From positions 124,001-188,000 of the forward strand of contig NZ_KE384432.1 of the NCBI RefSeq assembly GCF_000425665.1: DNA of 64,000 nt. The letters run 5' to 3'. Under the pieces are notes generated by a model. It was not told the origin of the DNA and did no database searches. It saw only the letters and a program-made list of their open reading frames with translations. The translations under genes were made by a program, and so were the position numbers. The stretch is from Gemella cuniculi DSM 15828 (lineage in GTDB: Bacteria; Bacillota; Bacilli; Staphylococcales; Gemellaceae). Of the stretch, positions 29,887 to 37,211 are shown in pieces (positions within the stretch are counted from its first letter, which is position 1; every line of letters starts with the position of its first letter).

Positions 29887-30540
29887 ATGAAATTTTTTAT
29901 AGATACTGCTAATGTTGAGGATATTCGTTTAGCTAATGATCTTGGAGTGATTTGTGGAGTTACTACGAATCCATCTTTAATCGCAAAAGAAGGGAGAAAC
30001 TTTGAAGATGTAATTAAAGAGATTACCGAAATTGTAGACGGTCCAATTAGTGGAGAAGTTAAAGCTACAACTGAAAAATGGGAAGATATGGTAGAAGAAG
30101 CACGCGAAATAGCAAAAATTCATCCAAATATGGTTGTAAAAATTCCTATGACTGAAGATGGATTACGTGCTGTGAAAGTCTTAAAAGAGGAGGGTATTAA
30201 AACTAATGTTACTTTAATATTTAGTGCAACTCAAGCATTACTTGCCGCTAGGGCAGGAGCTACTTATGTTTCACCATTTTTAGGTAGATTAGATGATATC
30301 TCACACAATGGGTTACTACTAATAGAAGAAATAGTTGAAATTTTTTCTAATAATAATTTTGATACACAAATTATTGCAGCTAGTGTTAGAAATCCTATTC
30401 ATGTAGCTGAATGTGCAAAAATGGGTTGTGATATAGCTACCGTTCCTTATGGAGTTATAAAACAAATGATAAAGCATCCACTTACAGATATAGGGATTGA
30501 AAAATTCAAACAAGATTATTATAAAGTTTTCGGAGAATAA
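29887..30540 (+). CDS. Transaldolase/fructose-6-phosphate aldolase family protein
   Basis: 217 residues from ATG 29887, with AAAGGGGAT upstream; the in-frame ATG 29869 lies in that site. It belongs to the short MipB/TalC-type transaldolases: [13 protein letters not shown] at the start, [14 protein letters not shown] near 23, Schiff-base Lys85 in [11 protein letters not shown], and SPFLGRLDD near 127. The family covers true transaldolases of the pentose phosphate pathway and fructose-6-phosphate aldolases. The sequence alone does not separate them, though transaldolase is the usual role in Firmicutes. Confidence 0.93.
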   Translation: MKFFIDTANVEDIRLANDLGVICGVTTNPSLIAKEGRNFEDVIKEITEIVDGPISGEVKATTEKWEDMVEEAREIAKIHPNMVVKIPMTEDGLRAVKVLKEEGIKTNVTLIFSATQALLAARAGATYVSPFLGRLDDISHNGLLLIEEIVEIFSNNNFDTQIIAASVRNPIHVAECAKMGCDIATVPYGVIKQMIKHPLTDIGIEKFKQDYYKVFGE

Positions 30541-30610
30541 CAACAAATAAAGAACTAACTATAAAATTAGTGTAAATAAAAAATAATTTTTAAAAAATAA
30601 CATTTTATAC

Positions 30611-30639
30611 TGGAAATAATTTGAAACAGGTGGTATAAT
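30611..30639 (+). promoter_or_regulatory. Promoter of rpmG
   Basis: TGGAAA (30611-30616), a 17-base spacer, and an extended -10, TGG-TATAAT, with TATAAT at 30634-30639. Confidence 0.65.
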
Positions 30640-30694
30640 ATATTTTGTTGTATGAAAAAGTTGTTAAGATTAAATTTTATAGGAGGTTATATTA

Positions 30695-30844
30695 ATGCGC
30701 GTAAATGTAACATTAGCTTGTACAGAATGTGGTGACAGAAACTACATTACTAAAAAGAATAAAAGAAATAATCCAGACCGTATTGAACTAAAAAAATATT
30801 GTCCAAGATTAAAAAAAGTGACTTTACACAGAGAAACTAAATAA
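30695..30844 (+). CDS. rpmG: 50S ribosomal protein L33
   Basis: 49-residue large-subunit ribosomal protein, recognised from [19 protein letters not shown] and the ending TLHRETK. The first zinc-ribbon pair is present (Cys9, Cys12). In the second pair only Cys36 remains and position 39 is Leu, so the ribbon has three of four cysteines. AGGAGG is at 30681-30686. Genomes often carry more than one L33. A good terminator follows. Confidence 0.95.
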   Translation: MRVNVTLACTECGDRNYITKKNKRNNPDRIELKKYCPRLKKVTLHRETK

Positions 30845-30853
30845 TAAAGTTAT

Positions 30854-30890
30854 AAAAGCCTTAAATTATCAGTGTTTAAGGCTTTTTATT
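30854..30890 (+). terminator. Terminator after rpmG
   Basis: Stem AAAAGCCTTAAA (30854-30865) with TTTAAGGCTTTT (from 30875), then more T. Confidence 0.88.
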
Positions 30891-31234
30891 TTATACTAGA
30901 ATGATATTGAATATTATCATATCAAACTTAATCATAAATTTAGCAAATTTATCAGCTATCATGTTGTTTTTTTATTACGTAGCACAGTTTTTCATTTTAG
31001 TTTTTAATCTAAATGACCTAACCTATCTTGTAATTTTTAGAATAACAAATCCACTTTCAAATAGGAGACTACAATGTGTATGACTGAAATCATGGATCTT
31101 TATTTTTTAAAATTTTGTTTTTTTTAGTTTATCATTCGTGAAATTAAGGTATAGATAATTATTAGTTATTTCATCCGTAACGTTTAAATAATAATTCTTT
31201 TTATTTAATTTCCCATTATTTCCATACTAAATGT

Positions 31235-31447
31235 TTGGAGTGTGTGGATAAATTATATTACGAAAGTTCACTTATAGATCAGGAGATATGGAGTTTATTT
31301 TTTAGACAAGGTAAAAGTTATGAACAAGTGGGATTTGAAGTTGGATATGGTAGGACTTCTGTATATAACAAAACTAAGAGGATTAAAGAAAACTTACTTA
31401 CAATGGTACGTGAGGTTGAAAAAGAAGTCTACAATATTGAAAATTAG
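31235..31447 (+). pseudogene. Sigma/ArpU-like helix-turn-helix fragment
   Basis: About 70 codons whose core, LIDQEIWSLFFRQGKSYEQVGFEVGYGRTSVYNKTKRIKENL, looks like the region-4 HTH of sigma-70-type or phage ArpU/RinA-type regulators. The only starts are TTG 31235 or GTG 31244, with weak sites. A good site and ATG lie upstream at 31074 (AGGAG before ATGTGTATG), but that frame stops after 17 codons at a T8 run (31120-31127). This suggests a decayed longer gene, or alternatively a genuine small regulator with a non-ATG start. Confidence 0.35.
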
Positions 31448-31515
31448 TTTTTGTCACCTTATTTTATTAATTTTATTTTTTATTATGATATATATTGTGG
31501 TGTTTACACAAAAAT

Positions 31516-31560
31516 AAAGAAGAGATAACTTATATTTTAAGTCTATCTCTTCTTTTTTTG
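31516..31560 (+). terminator. Terminator after the HTH fragment
   Basis: A 12-base perfect stem (31516-31527 with 31544-31555), then T-rich sequence. Its presence argues that this locus is, or was, transcribed. Confidence 0.85.
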
Positions 31561-31900
31561 TTTTAATAACAAACAAAATTTATGATTAACACTTATGGTT
31601 GGCAACCACAAAAGATTTTTATTTTTTTATTATTTTTTTGATCATATATACCCCAGAATTTAAGAGATTTTTCTCCTGATGGGAATATAGGTGTGTTTTT
31701 TTATGAAGTAGTATTTTTTTATCTTCGTAATTTATAAAAAAATATTCTAATTAATTAAGTAATTGTTTTTAGGATTTATTTTTTAAAAAAACGTTTATTT
31801 TTAAATTATATAGAAGAAAAAAATCAAAAGCTTTTAAAAACATTGACACTACACTCTTTATAATAATTTTAAAATAATTTGAAAAAAAAGCAAATAAACA
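31561..31900. other. AT-rich intergenic stretch before the small-RNA island
   Basis: No gene is visible. It contains a short palindrome, GGTTGGCAACC (about 31598-31608), and a half site ACGTTT at 31791 resembling the operator described below. A TTGACA at 31843-31848 has no TATAAT at a usable distance. Confidence 0.4.
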
Positions 31901-31901
31901 C

Positions 31902-31930
31902 TTGACGTTTAAACGTGGATGTAATACAAT
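31902..31930 (+). promoter_or_regulatory. Promoter with palindromic operator for the 40-residue peptide
   Basis: TTGACG (31902-31907), a 17-base spacer, TACAAT (31925-31930). The perfect 12-base palindrome ACGTTTAAACGT (31905-31916) overlaps the -35 and spacer. An extended version lies in the second promoter at 32482. Confidence 0.7.
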
Positions 31931-32006
31931 AAATTTGTAAGTTAGTAAAATACTTACAGCCCGATAAGGAACGCCGCCAAATTAAAGGCAGCGAGAGGGT
32001 GGAAAT

Positions 32007-32129
32007 ATGCGAGAATTAACTTTTATTTTATTAATAATTAATATTTTAAAAGGCTTAATCGACCTTTACAAATTTATTGATGAAAAAATAAAAAACGCCA
32101 AGGGCTGCAACCCAAAGCGTAAAAAGTAA
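32007..32129 (+). CDS. 40-residue hydrophobic peptide, candidate type I toxin
   Basis: Sequence features: a hydrophobic helix (about residues 4-21, LTFILLIINILKGLIDLY), then an amphipathic segment, then a basic tail ending CNPKRKK. This is the size and plan of type I toxins such as Fst, TxpA or BsrG, but I do not recognise the family. The site GAGAGGGTGG ends 4 bases before the ATG. The leader holds two hairpins (31936-31942 with 31952-31958, and 31971-31994). A convergent antisense transcript overlaps its 3' part. The leader is more GC-rich than its surroundings, suggesting transfer. Confidence 0.6.
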   Translation: MRELTFILLIINILKGLIDLYKFIDEKIKNAKGCNPKRKK

Positions 32130-32183
32130 TTTTTAAATATTTTCTAAAAGATGGGCGACCCTGTATCGTTCATCTTCCTTTTG
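32085..32183 (-). ncRNA. Candidate antisense (antitoxin) RNA to the 40-residue peptide mRNA
   Basis: The minus strand carries an extended -10, TGA-TATAAT (TATAAT at 32193-32188), with a poor -35 (TTTCTT). Starting near 32181 the RNA would open with an 11-bp hairpin (32147-32176). It would end at a second hairpin, CGC-tt-tGGG/CCC-ttg-GCG (about 32095-32120), directly followed by T6-A-T6 on the minus strand: a strong terminator inside the peptide gene. The result is an antisense RNA of about 95 bases complementary to the last third of the peptide frame and its 3' UTR. Confidence 0.5.
32147..32181 (+). terminator. Terminator of the peptide mRNA
   Basis: An 11-bp stem AAGATGGGCGA/TCGTTCATCTT (two G-T pairs) with the 7-base loop CCCTGTA, followed by CCTTTTG. 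The same sequence forms the 5' hairpin of the antisense RNA. Confidence 0.55.
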
Positions 32184-32231
32184 ATATATTATATCATAAT
32201 AAATAAAAAAAAGAAAGGGGCAATCTAAGAA

Positions 32232-32456
32232 ATGAGTCAAGAGAAAAAACTTACTCAATACGCTAAAAGACAGGCACGCCTAACAGAGGAGGAAAAAGCG
32301 AAAGAAAAAGAAATAAGAAATGCTAAAGACCGTCAGCGTTTTTCTGAAAATTTAGAAGCAAAAGAGAAAAAAAAATATAGAACATACAAAAGTACGGCGT
32401 TTAAATTTGTAGAAATGGCACAACAAGAGCATTTACAAGAGTTAAAAAAAAAATAA
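32232..32456 (+). CDS. 74-residue highly charged protein of unknown function
   Basis: Lys/Glu/Gln/Arg-rich, predicted almost wholly helical, no hydrophobic segment, no recognisable domain. AAAGGGG lies 11 bases upstream of the ATG (32214-32220). It follows the candidate toxin terminator and precedes a second operator-bearing promoter. It may be the regulator or RNA-binding partner of the island, or merely a passenger; the sequence does not say. Confidence 0.6.
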   Translation: MSQEKKLTQYAKRQARLTEEEKAKEKEIRNAKDRQRFSENLEAKEKKKYRTYKSTAFKFVEMAQQEHLQELKKK

Positions 32457-32481
32457 AAAAATATCAAAAATAAAAAAAACA

Positions 32482-32510
32482 TTGACAAACGTTTAAACGT
32501 TTAGTATAAT
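32482..32510 (+). promoter_or_regulatory. Consensus promoter with 16-bp palindromic operator
   Basis: Perfect TTGACA (32482-32487), a 17-base spacer, perfect TATAAT (32505-32510). The spacer is nearly filled by the perfect palindrome AAACGTTTAAACGTTT (32487-32502), which contains the 12-base palindrome of the promoter at 31902. Both promoters are therefore likely under one repressor. Confidence 0.8.
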
Positions 32511-32516
32511 ATAAAT

Positions 32517-32690
32517 ATAAGATAAAGAAATAAAAAAAGTGATTGAGTAAGTCGGCAAACTTAAACACTCAATCACTAGAAAGAAATTAAATAAATATCC
32601 TGTATTAATCACGGATTTAATTAATTTACTATTCCTTTATTTTACCAAAATTCTTTAAAAAAATCAATAAAAAAAGGTATTTTTCTCATT
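32517..32690 (+). ncRNA. Candidate small RNA from the operator-controlled promoter
   Basis: No reading frame with a start and ribosome site follows the consensus promoter for 280 bases, and the next gene is on the other strand. The transcript would carry a long hairpin: AGTGATTGAGT (32538-32548) pairs perfectly with 32567-32577, with an inner TAAGT/ACTTA stem around CGGCAA. A weaker TAAAT..CC/GGATTTA element near 32592-32622 may end it. Transcript end uncertain. Confidence 0.4.
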
Positions 32691-32798
32691 TTAGAATCCT
32701 TCCCTTTTAAGTTCTAACAATATAAACTCGTGTGAATATAATTTAACAAAATTTGAAATAAAACTTTATTGAACTGCTCTTTTTTATTAAAATATTAT

Positions 32799-34145
32799 TT
32801 ATATTTTACTAACTTTTTTTCGCAAATTAACATAATACATTAAGACGCCTATTGCGTAGAATGATAAACCAACTATCCAACCAATCCACAATCCATCTAT
32901 ACCTACATCTAATTTAAATACTAGATAATATGCTACAGGAATCCCAATCAAATAATATCCTACACCCATTGCTACACAGATTGGAATTACCTTTTTATAT
33001 CCTCTAAGAACTCCAGCTAAACATGAAGCAAATGAGTCACAAACTGCAAACCCTATCGCATACAATAATAAATGGGAAGTTAAATTAATTACATCACTAT
33101 CGTTACTATATAAATATGGAATTTTACTATCAAATACCCATACTCCCAATCCTATTATAACTGAAAAAATCATTCCCATTATAGTTCCTAATAAAGTATA
33201 TCTTTGTGCCATTTTATAATTTTTTGCTCCCACATGATATGCGACTATAATTGTGACGGTATTTGCAACACTCACAGGTAAACTATATAAAAAACCAGAA
33301 AAGTTAAGTGCAGCTTGATGTGAAGCAATAATGGTTGTATCAAATCTAGAAACCATCAAGGATAACGTAGAAAAAACTACAGTTTCTAATGCTGTTGCAA
33401 ATGCAATGGGAATTCCCAATTTGAAAATTTCTCTCCAATGTGCAATTTTAATTCCCTCTTTTTTAAATATTTTATATTTATTTAACTTAGGATGTTTTAA
33501 AGTTAAAGCAAGTGCTACAAAAAATAAAACTGTATATGTTAATGAAACCGCTACTGCATTTCCTGCTCCCCCTAACTCTGGCATACCAAATTTTCCAAAA
33601 ATGAATCCATAAGCAAAAACTACATTTATAGGAACCGAAATTACCATCATTATCATAGATAATCTAGTTAAACCTAAACTATCCATAAAAGCACGTAATA
33701 CAATGTATAAAAATATTGACAATACCCCAAAACTTTCGTAGAATAAGTAATTTTTTGTTATTTCTGAAATTTTCAAATCTAAGCCTAAACTATCTACTAT
33801 TGGACTTGCCAACGTATTTAAAACTACTACTAAAATAATACTTATGAATACTGCTATATATAAAAATTGCCTAACTTTTGTAGGTATCTCTTCTTCACGA
33901 CCTTTTCCTATCAATTGTGATACTATGGGAATTATTGCAAGAACTATAGCGTTTAATGTATACATGACAGGATTCCAAATGTTTACTCCCATACTTACCC
34001 CTGCCAAATCTGTTGGACTATAGTGTCCTGCCATAAAAGTTCCAATCATTCCAGACGAATAAGATATAATTTGATAAATCAAAACTGGAAACAATAACTT
34101 CACAAATATTAAAGATTGTTCTTTTATAGTTTTTCCTTGATACAT
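32799..34145 (-). CDS. MATE-family multidrug efflux transporter
   Basis: 448 residues with twelve predicted helices in two similar halves. The first helix pair carries LIYQIISYSSGMIGTFMAGHYSPTDLAGVSMGVNIW, typical of NorM-like MATE proteins. It exports cationic drugs or dyes in exchange for Na+ or H+. AAGGAGA precedes the ATG by 6 bases. It stands alone, downstream of the SRP RNA gene on the same strand. Substrate not predictable. Confidence 0.92.
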   Translation of the reverse strand: MYQGKTIKEQSLIFVKLLFPVLIYQIISYSSGMIGTFMAGHYSPTDLAGVSMGVNIWNPVMYTLNAIVLAIIPIVSQLIGKGREEEIPTKVRQFLYIAVFISIILVVVLNTLASPIVDSLGLDLKISEITKNYLFYESFGVLSIFLYIVLRAFMDSLGLTRLSMIMMVISVPINVVFAYGFIFGKFGMPELGGAGNAVAVSLTYTVLFFVALALTLKHPKLNKYKIFKKEGIKIAHWREIFKLGIPIAFATALETVVFSTLSLMVSRFDTTIIASHQAALNFSGFLYSLPVSVANTVTIIVAYHVGAKNYKMAQRYTLLGTIMGMIFSVIIGLGVWVFDSKIPYLYSNDSDVINLTSHLLLYAIGFAVCDSFASCLAGVLRGYKKVIPICVAMGVGYYLIGIPVAYYLVFKLDVGIDGLWIGWIVGLSFYAIGVLMYYVNLRKKVSKI

Positions 34146-34289
34146 AATTTCTCCTTTTTTAGTAATAATAAAACTTATTTTAAATAAAATATAAATTAAA
34201 ATTACAAAACATTAAAAAAAATCCAAAAGCCAGAACTTTCAGATAATCATCGATTTATAAAAATGCAACCGAGACTTGAATAGAGTAAA

Positions 34290-34524
34290 AAACCGTTAGT
34301 TCAATCGCCAACTCAACCTTGACAAAAACTCACACCCACAATAAACTTACTTAATGCTGCTTCCTTCCGGACCTGACATGGTTCATAAGCATTGCGTCGT
34401 AAGGTGCCTTAGTCTCAACATTACGTGTTAAACTCGACATTCCCTAATCTACCCGCATCTCGGTATTCGGTCTTGCTAAAGCGGATTGCAAGTACAGGGC
34501 ACCGCTAACTCCCCACCTAGCATT
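34290..34524 (-). ncRNA. ffs: Signal recognition particle RNA, large (Bacillus) type
   Basis: The minus strand carries the universally conserved helix-8 region GTCAGGTCCGGAAGGAAGCA (34363-34382). It also has the Alu-domain start GGTGGGGAGTTAGCGGTGCC near 34500-34519, as in B. subtilis scRNA. The length of about 230 bases indicates the large type. The 5' end is placed 6-7 bases after the -10; the 3' end is placed at a hairpin followed by a T run (34318-34286). Boundaries are approximate by 10-15 bases. Confidence 0.93.
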
Positions 34525-34529
34525 TCTTT

Positions 34530-34558
34530 ATTATAGCAAATTTAAATATAAAAAGCAA
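34530..34558 (-). promoter_or_regulatory. Promoter of the SRP RNA
   Basis: Minus-strand TTGCTT (34558-34553), a 17-base spacer, TATAAT (34535-34530). Confidence 0.75.
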
Positions 34559-34631
34559 GACCTTATGTCTTATAAAAACACTGAATTCAACCTTATTTTT
34601 TTATAATATTAATTGAGTAGCTCTCTATTTT

Positions 34632-35414
34632 CTATTTATTATTTTTAAACATATTTAATAAGATTATATCTCCAATGCTAGGAAATAACTGATTTATTTT
34701 TGTACCTAATACCAATTTTAATGGAAGATTTACTTCTCTTTTATTTTTTTCAATTCCTTTAATTATTTTTGAAGCAACTATCTTAGGAGTCAGTGGTTTA
34801 CCTCCTATTGTTTTTAAGTATTTTTTATTATCATCTGATGCGTTGAAAAAATTTGTAGCAACAGGCCCCAAATTAACAGTCATTACATGAATATTATAAT
34901 TTTTTAACTCTAAACGTAGAGAATTAAAGTATCCTAACAATGCAAACTTTGTTCCTGAATAAACAGATGTTTTAGGTGTTGCAATTTTCCCAGATAAAGA
35001 AGCTACAGTCACTATGTTTCCTGACTTCTTCTCTTTCATTTTTTTGGCTAACTCACTAGTTAATTGAATCGTTCCTATAACATTAGTATCGAACATCTTT
35101 ACAACTTCATAATCTGTAAATTCATCAAAACCTTTCATTATTCCATATCCAGCCGCATTGATTAAGATATCTACATCATCAACATCTCGTACTAATTCAT
35201 CAACTTCACCTTGTAATCCTATATCTACAGAATATATTTTCGTACTGACTCCTTCATTACTTTCACATTTTTTAGCAACTTTTTCTAATGCTTCTGTTCT
35301 TCTGGCAACTAAAATTAAATCTACATTTTTTTTACTAGCTATTTGGTATGCAAGTTCACGCCCTATCCCACTAGAAGCACCTGTTATTAAAATTTTTTTC
35401 TTAGTTATTTCCAT
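34632..35414 (-). CDS. Short-chain dehydrogenase/reductase
   Basis: Classical SDR of 260 residues. The cofactor motif TGASSGIG is at 11-18, NAAG near 86, and the catalytic Ser (139/141), Tyr152 and Lys156 (VYSGTKFALL) follow. A basic residue after the second strand (ARRTEALEK) favours NADPH. The substrate is unknown. It lies 47 bases downstream of the CopY-type regulator on the same strand and may share its transcript. Confidence 0.9.
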   Translation of the reverse strand: MEITKKKILITGASSGIGRELAYQIASKKNVDLILVARRTEALEKVAKKCESNEGVSTKIYSVDIGLQGEVDELVRDVDDVDILINAAGYGIMKGFDEFTDYEVVKMFDTNVIGTIQLTSELAKKMKEKKSGNIVTVASLSGKIATPKTSVYSGTKFALLGYFNSLRLELKNYNIHVMTVNLGPVATNFFNASDDNKKYLKTIGGKPLTPKIVASKIIKGIEKNKREVNLPLKLVLGTKINQLFPSIGDIILLNMFKNNK

Positions 35415-35461
35415 AATGACACCTCTCTTTTTTATTTATATTATATTTTTATACGAAATAA

Positions 35462-35887
35462 CTATTTTTTACACGTACATTGTCCCTTGATACAATTACA
35501 AGACACCCTATCTTCTGCAACTTTTCTTTTTTCTAATAATAATTTGATAATGCTATCAATATCGCTTTTACTTAAATTATTTTCTTCTATTATATAATTG
35601 GTAATTAGTTTAGTTTTTTTTGTACAAAATTTTTTTAAAAAAGTTTGTGTTAAATTTTCTAGACAATCACTTTCAGTATAGATTGAATTATAAAAAAATT
35701 TGTTCCCTATTTTCTCCGTTGATAAAATATTTTTACAAACTAATCTCGACAATAAAGTTTTAACAGTTGAAGCTGACCACTCTTTTTTTTTACTGAGTGT
35801 ATCCATTACTAATTTACTAGTAACCACATCATTGCTCCAAACCACTCTCATTACTTCCCATTCTGCTTCTGAAATATTAATATTCAT
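35462..35887 (-). CDS. CopY-type copper-responsive repressor (BlaI/MecI/CopY family)
   Basis: 141 residues. The N-terminal winged helix matches BlaI/MecI (ISEAEWEVMRVVWS, then WSASTVKTLLSRLV). The C-terminus has the CopY metal motif CxCx4CxC: Cys130, Cys132, Cys137, Cys139. This marks it as copper-sensing rather than beta-lactam-sensing. No copper ATPase or chaperone is adjacent; the only downstream neighbour is the SDR gene. GGAAG precedes the ATG at a long distance (11 bases). Confidence 0.88.
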   Translation of the reverse strand: MNINISEAEWEVMRVVWSNDVVTSKLVMDTLSKKKEWSASTVKTLLSRLVCKNILSTEKIGNKFFYNSIYTESDCLENLTQTFLKKFCTKKTKLITNYIIEENNLSKSDIDSIIKLLLEKRKVAEDRVSCNCIKGQCTCKK

Positions 35888-35939
35888 ATACTTTAACTTC
35901 CTTTTTTATTCTTTATAAAACCTTATACCAATTATAAAC

Positions 35940-35977
35940 AAAAAACTAGAACTATTTTTTAAGTTTAGCTTCTAGTT
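35940..35977 (-). terminator. Terminator or attenuator between a cop-box promoter and copY
   Basis: Minus-strand stem AACTAGAA-g-CTA/TAG-TTCTAGTT followed by T6. It lies about 50 bases upstream of the copY start and downstream of the promoter at 36011-36039. Confidence 0.7.
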
Positions 35978-35997
35978 GATAGATATTATTCATCATC

Positions 35998-36039
35998 TAC
36001 ATCTGTAATTATAATACTATTTTATACAATTAAAGTCAA
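35998..36039 (-). promoter_or_regulatory. Promoter with cop box
   Basis: Minus-strand TTGACT (36039-36034), a 17-base spacer, TATTAT (36016-36011). The sequence TACATCTGTA (35998-36007), a perfect match to the CopY operator core TACAnnTGTA, lies directly across the expected start site. Promoter and regulator type agree, so copper control is likely. Confidence 0.65.
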
Positions 36040-36096
36040 TTATTTATGTATTTAAAAATCTAAGAGAATCTTAAATTTAAATTATTGTATAACAAA

Positions 36097-36129
36097 AAGA
36101 ATAAAAAGTATTATTACTTTTTATTCTTC
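36097..36129 (-). terminator. Terminator of the yqeG-rsfS-methyltransferase block
   Basis: A 14-base stem (36116-36129 with 36097-36110 in minus-strand order) followed on the minus strand by T5. Confidence 0.8.
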
Positions 36130-36137
36130 TCTCTTTA

Positions 36138-36857
36138 CTACTTTTCTAAAACAAAAATTATTCTTTCTGAATTTTCATAATTTTGATTTTCTAAATCAAA
36201 ATCGCAAAAATATTTATTAATTTTAAAACCTATATTCCTAATTTCCTCTAATATACTTTCTATCGAATATGTTCTTTGTTTTTGATATTGTTCTAATTTT
36301 TTGTACAAATTATCTTTTTCTTTTACAAAAAATGTTAATTCACTTTCTACTTCCAAACTATTCTTCGTTCCATACGTGAACCAAATATAACTAATGTCAT
36401 CTTCTTCATATGCGAAAATTTTATTTTCTAGCATAAAATTAATTTTGTAAGGAGTGTGTATATCAAAAACAAATTTCCCTCCTTTTCTTAAAGAAAAATA
36501 AACTTCCGACAAACCTTCCTTAAACTCATTAAAGTTCTCTAAATAATTAAAGACATCAAAAGCACTTAAAATAAAATCAAATTTTTCTCCTAAAGAAGTT
36601 ATCTCCAATATATCCATCTTAAAAAAATTACAATTTGGTGCTTTTTCACTGGCAATAGCTAACATCTGTTCACTATTGTCTATTGCAAATACTTTCCCGT
36701 ATTTTTCAAGTTCCGGCAACATCGTACCACTTCCACAACCTAAATCAAGAACTAGAAGATTTTTTTTACCTTCTAATTCTTGGCTTATAATATTGATATA
36801 AGTATCGTAATCTGCATCCATTAACCTATCATAAACAAGACTTAAATTTTCGTACAT
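36138..36857 (-). CDS. Class I SAM-dependent methyltransferase
   Basis: 239 residues. Motif I VLDLGCGSG is at about 36-44, then AIDNSEQMLAIA (motif II region) and FDFILSAFDVFNYL near 92. It sits directly after rsfS, where many Firmicutes carry a methyltransferase of unknown target in the yqeK-rsfS-yqeM cluster, so it is probably the YqeM counterpart. The substrate is not known from the sequence. Confidence 0.88.
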   Translation of the reverse strand: MYENLSLVYDRLMDADYDTYINIISQELEGKKNLLVLDLGCGSGTMLPELEKYGKVFAIDNSEQMLAIASEKAPNCNFFKMDILEITSLGEKFDFILSAFDVFNYLENFNEFKEGLSEVYFSLRKGGKFVFDIHTPYKINFMLENKIFAYEEDDISYIWFTYGTKNSLEVESELTFFVKEKDNLYKKLEQYQKQRTYSIESILEEIRNIGFKINKYFCDFDLENQNYENSERIIFVLEK

Positions 36858-36858
36858 A

Positions 36859-37203
36859 TTAAACCTCTTTTAGAGGATGTTTTTCAAAAAGTGCGTCTAG
36901 TTCATAATATTCTCTATCATCTCTTGTTAAAATATTTACAATAACATCACCTAAATCCATAAGAATCCATTTTGCTTCTCTTAAACCTTCTGTGCTATAA
37001 ATATTTACGTTGTTCTCCAAAACTTTCTCACGAACTTCAGCAGCAATAGCTTCTACCTGTCTTGAAGTTGGGGCGTGACAAATTACTGAATAGTCATACA
37101 AAACTCCTGCATTTGTTAAATCATAAGCTACTATATCATATCCGTGCTTATCATCACAAGCATCTACGACAATTTTTAATAAATTTTCTACTTCCATTTT
37201 CAT
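36859..37203 (-). CDS. rsfS: Ribosome silencing factor RsfS
   Basis: 114 residues of the RsfS/Iojap family, which binds L14 on the 50S subunit and blocks subunit joining under starvation. Family pieces are VEAIAAEVREKV, GLREAKWILMDLGDVIVNIL and REYYELDALF near the end. It is one base from the methyltransferase gene and 8 bases from yqeK, in the usual order. Confidence 0.95.
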   Translation of the reverse strand: MKMEVENLLKIVVDACDDKHGYDIVAYDLTNAGVLYDYSVICHAPTSRQVEAIAAEVREKVLENNVNIYSTEGLREAKWILMDLGDVIVNILTRDDREYYELDALFEKHPLKEV

Positions 37204-37211
37204 CCTCTTTC

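Noticed and set aside
30901..31083. 60-codon hydrophobic frame after rpmG
   Set aside because: Starts directly after the rpmG terminator without a ribosome site; composition is that of random AT-rich DNA.
31843..31864. TTGACA followed by TATAAT upstream of the toxin-like promoter
   Set aside because: Spacing is only 10 bases, too short for sigma-A; perhaps a degenerate copy of the 32482 promoter.
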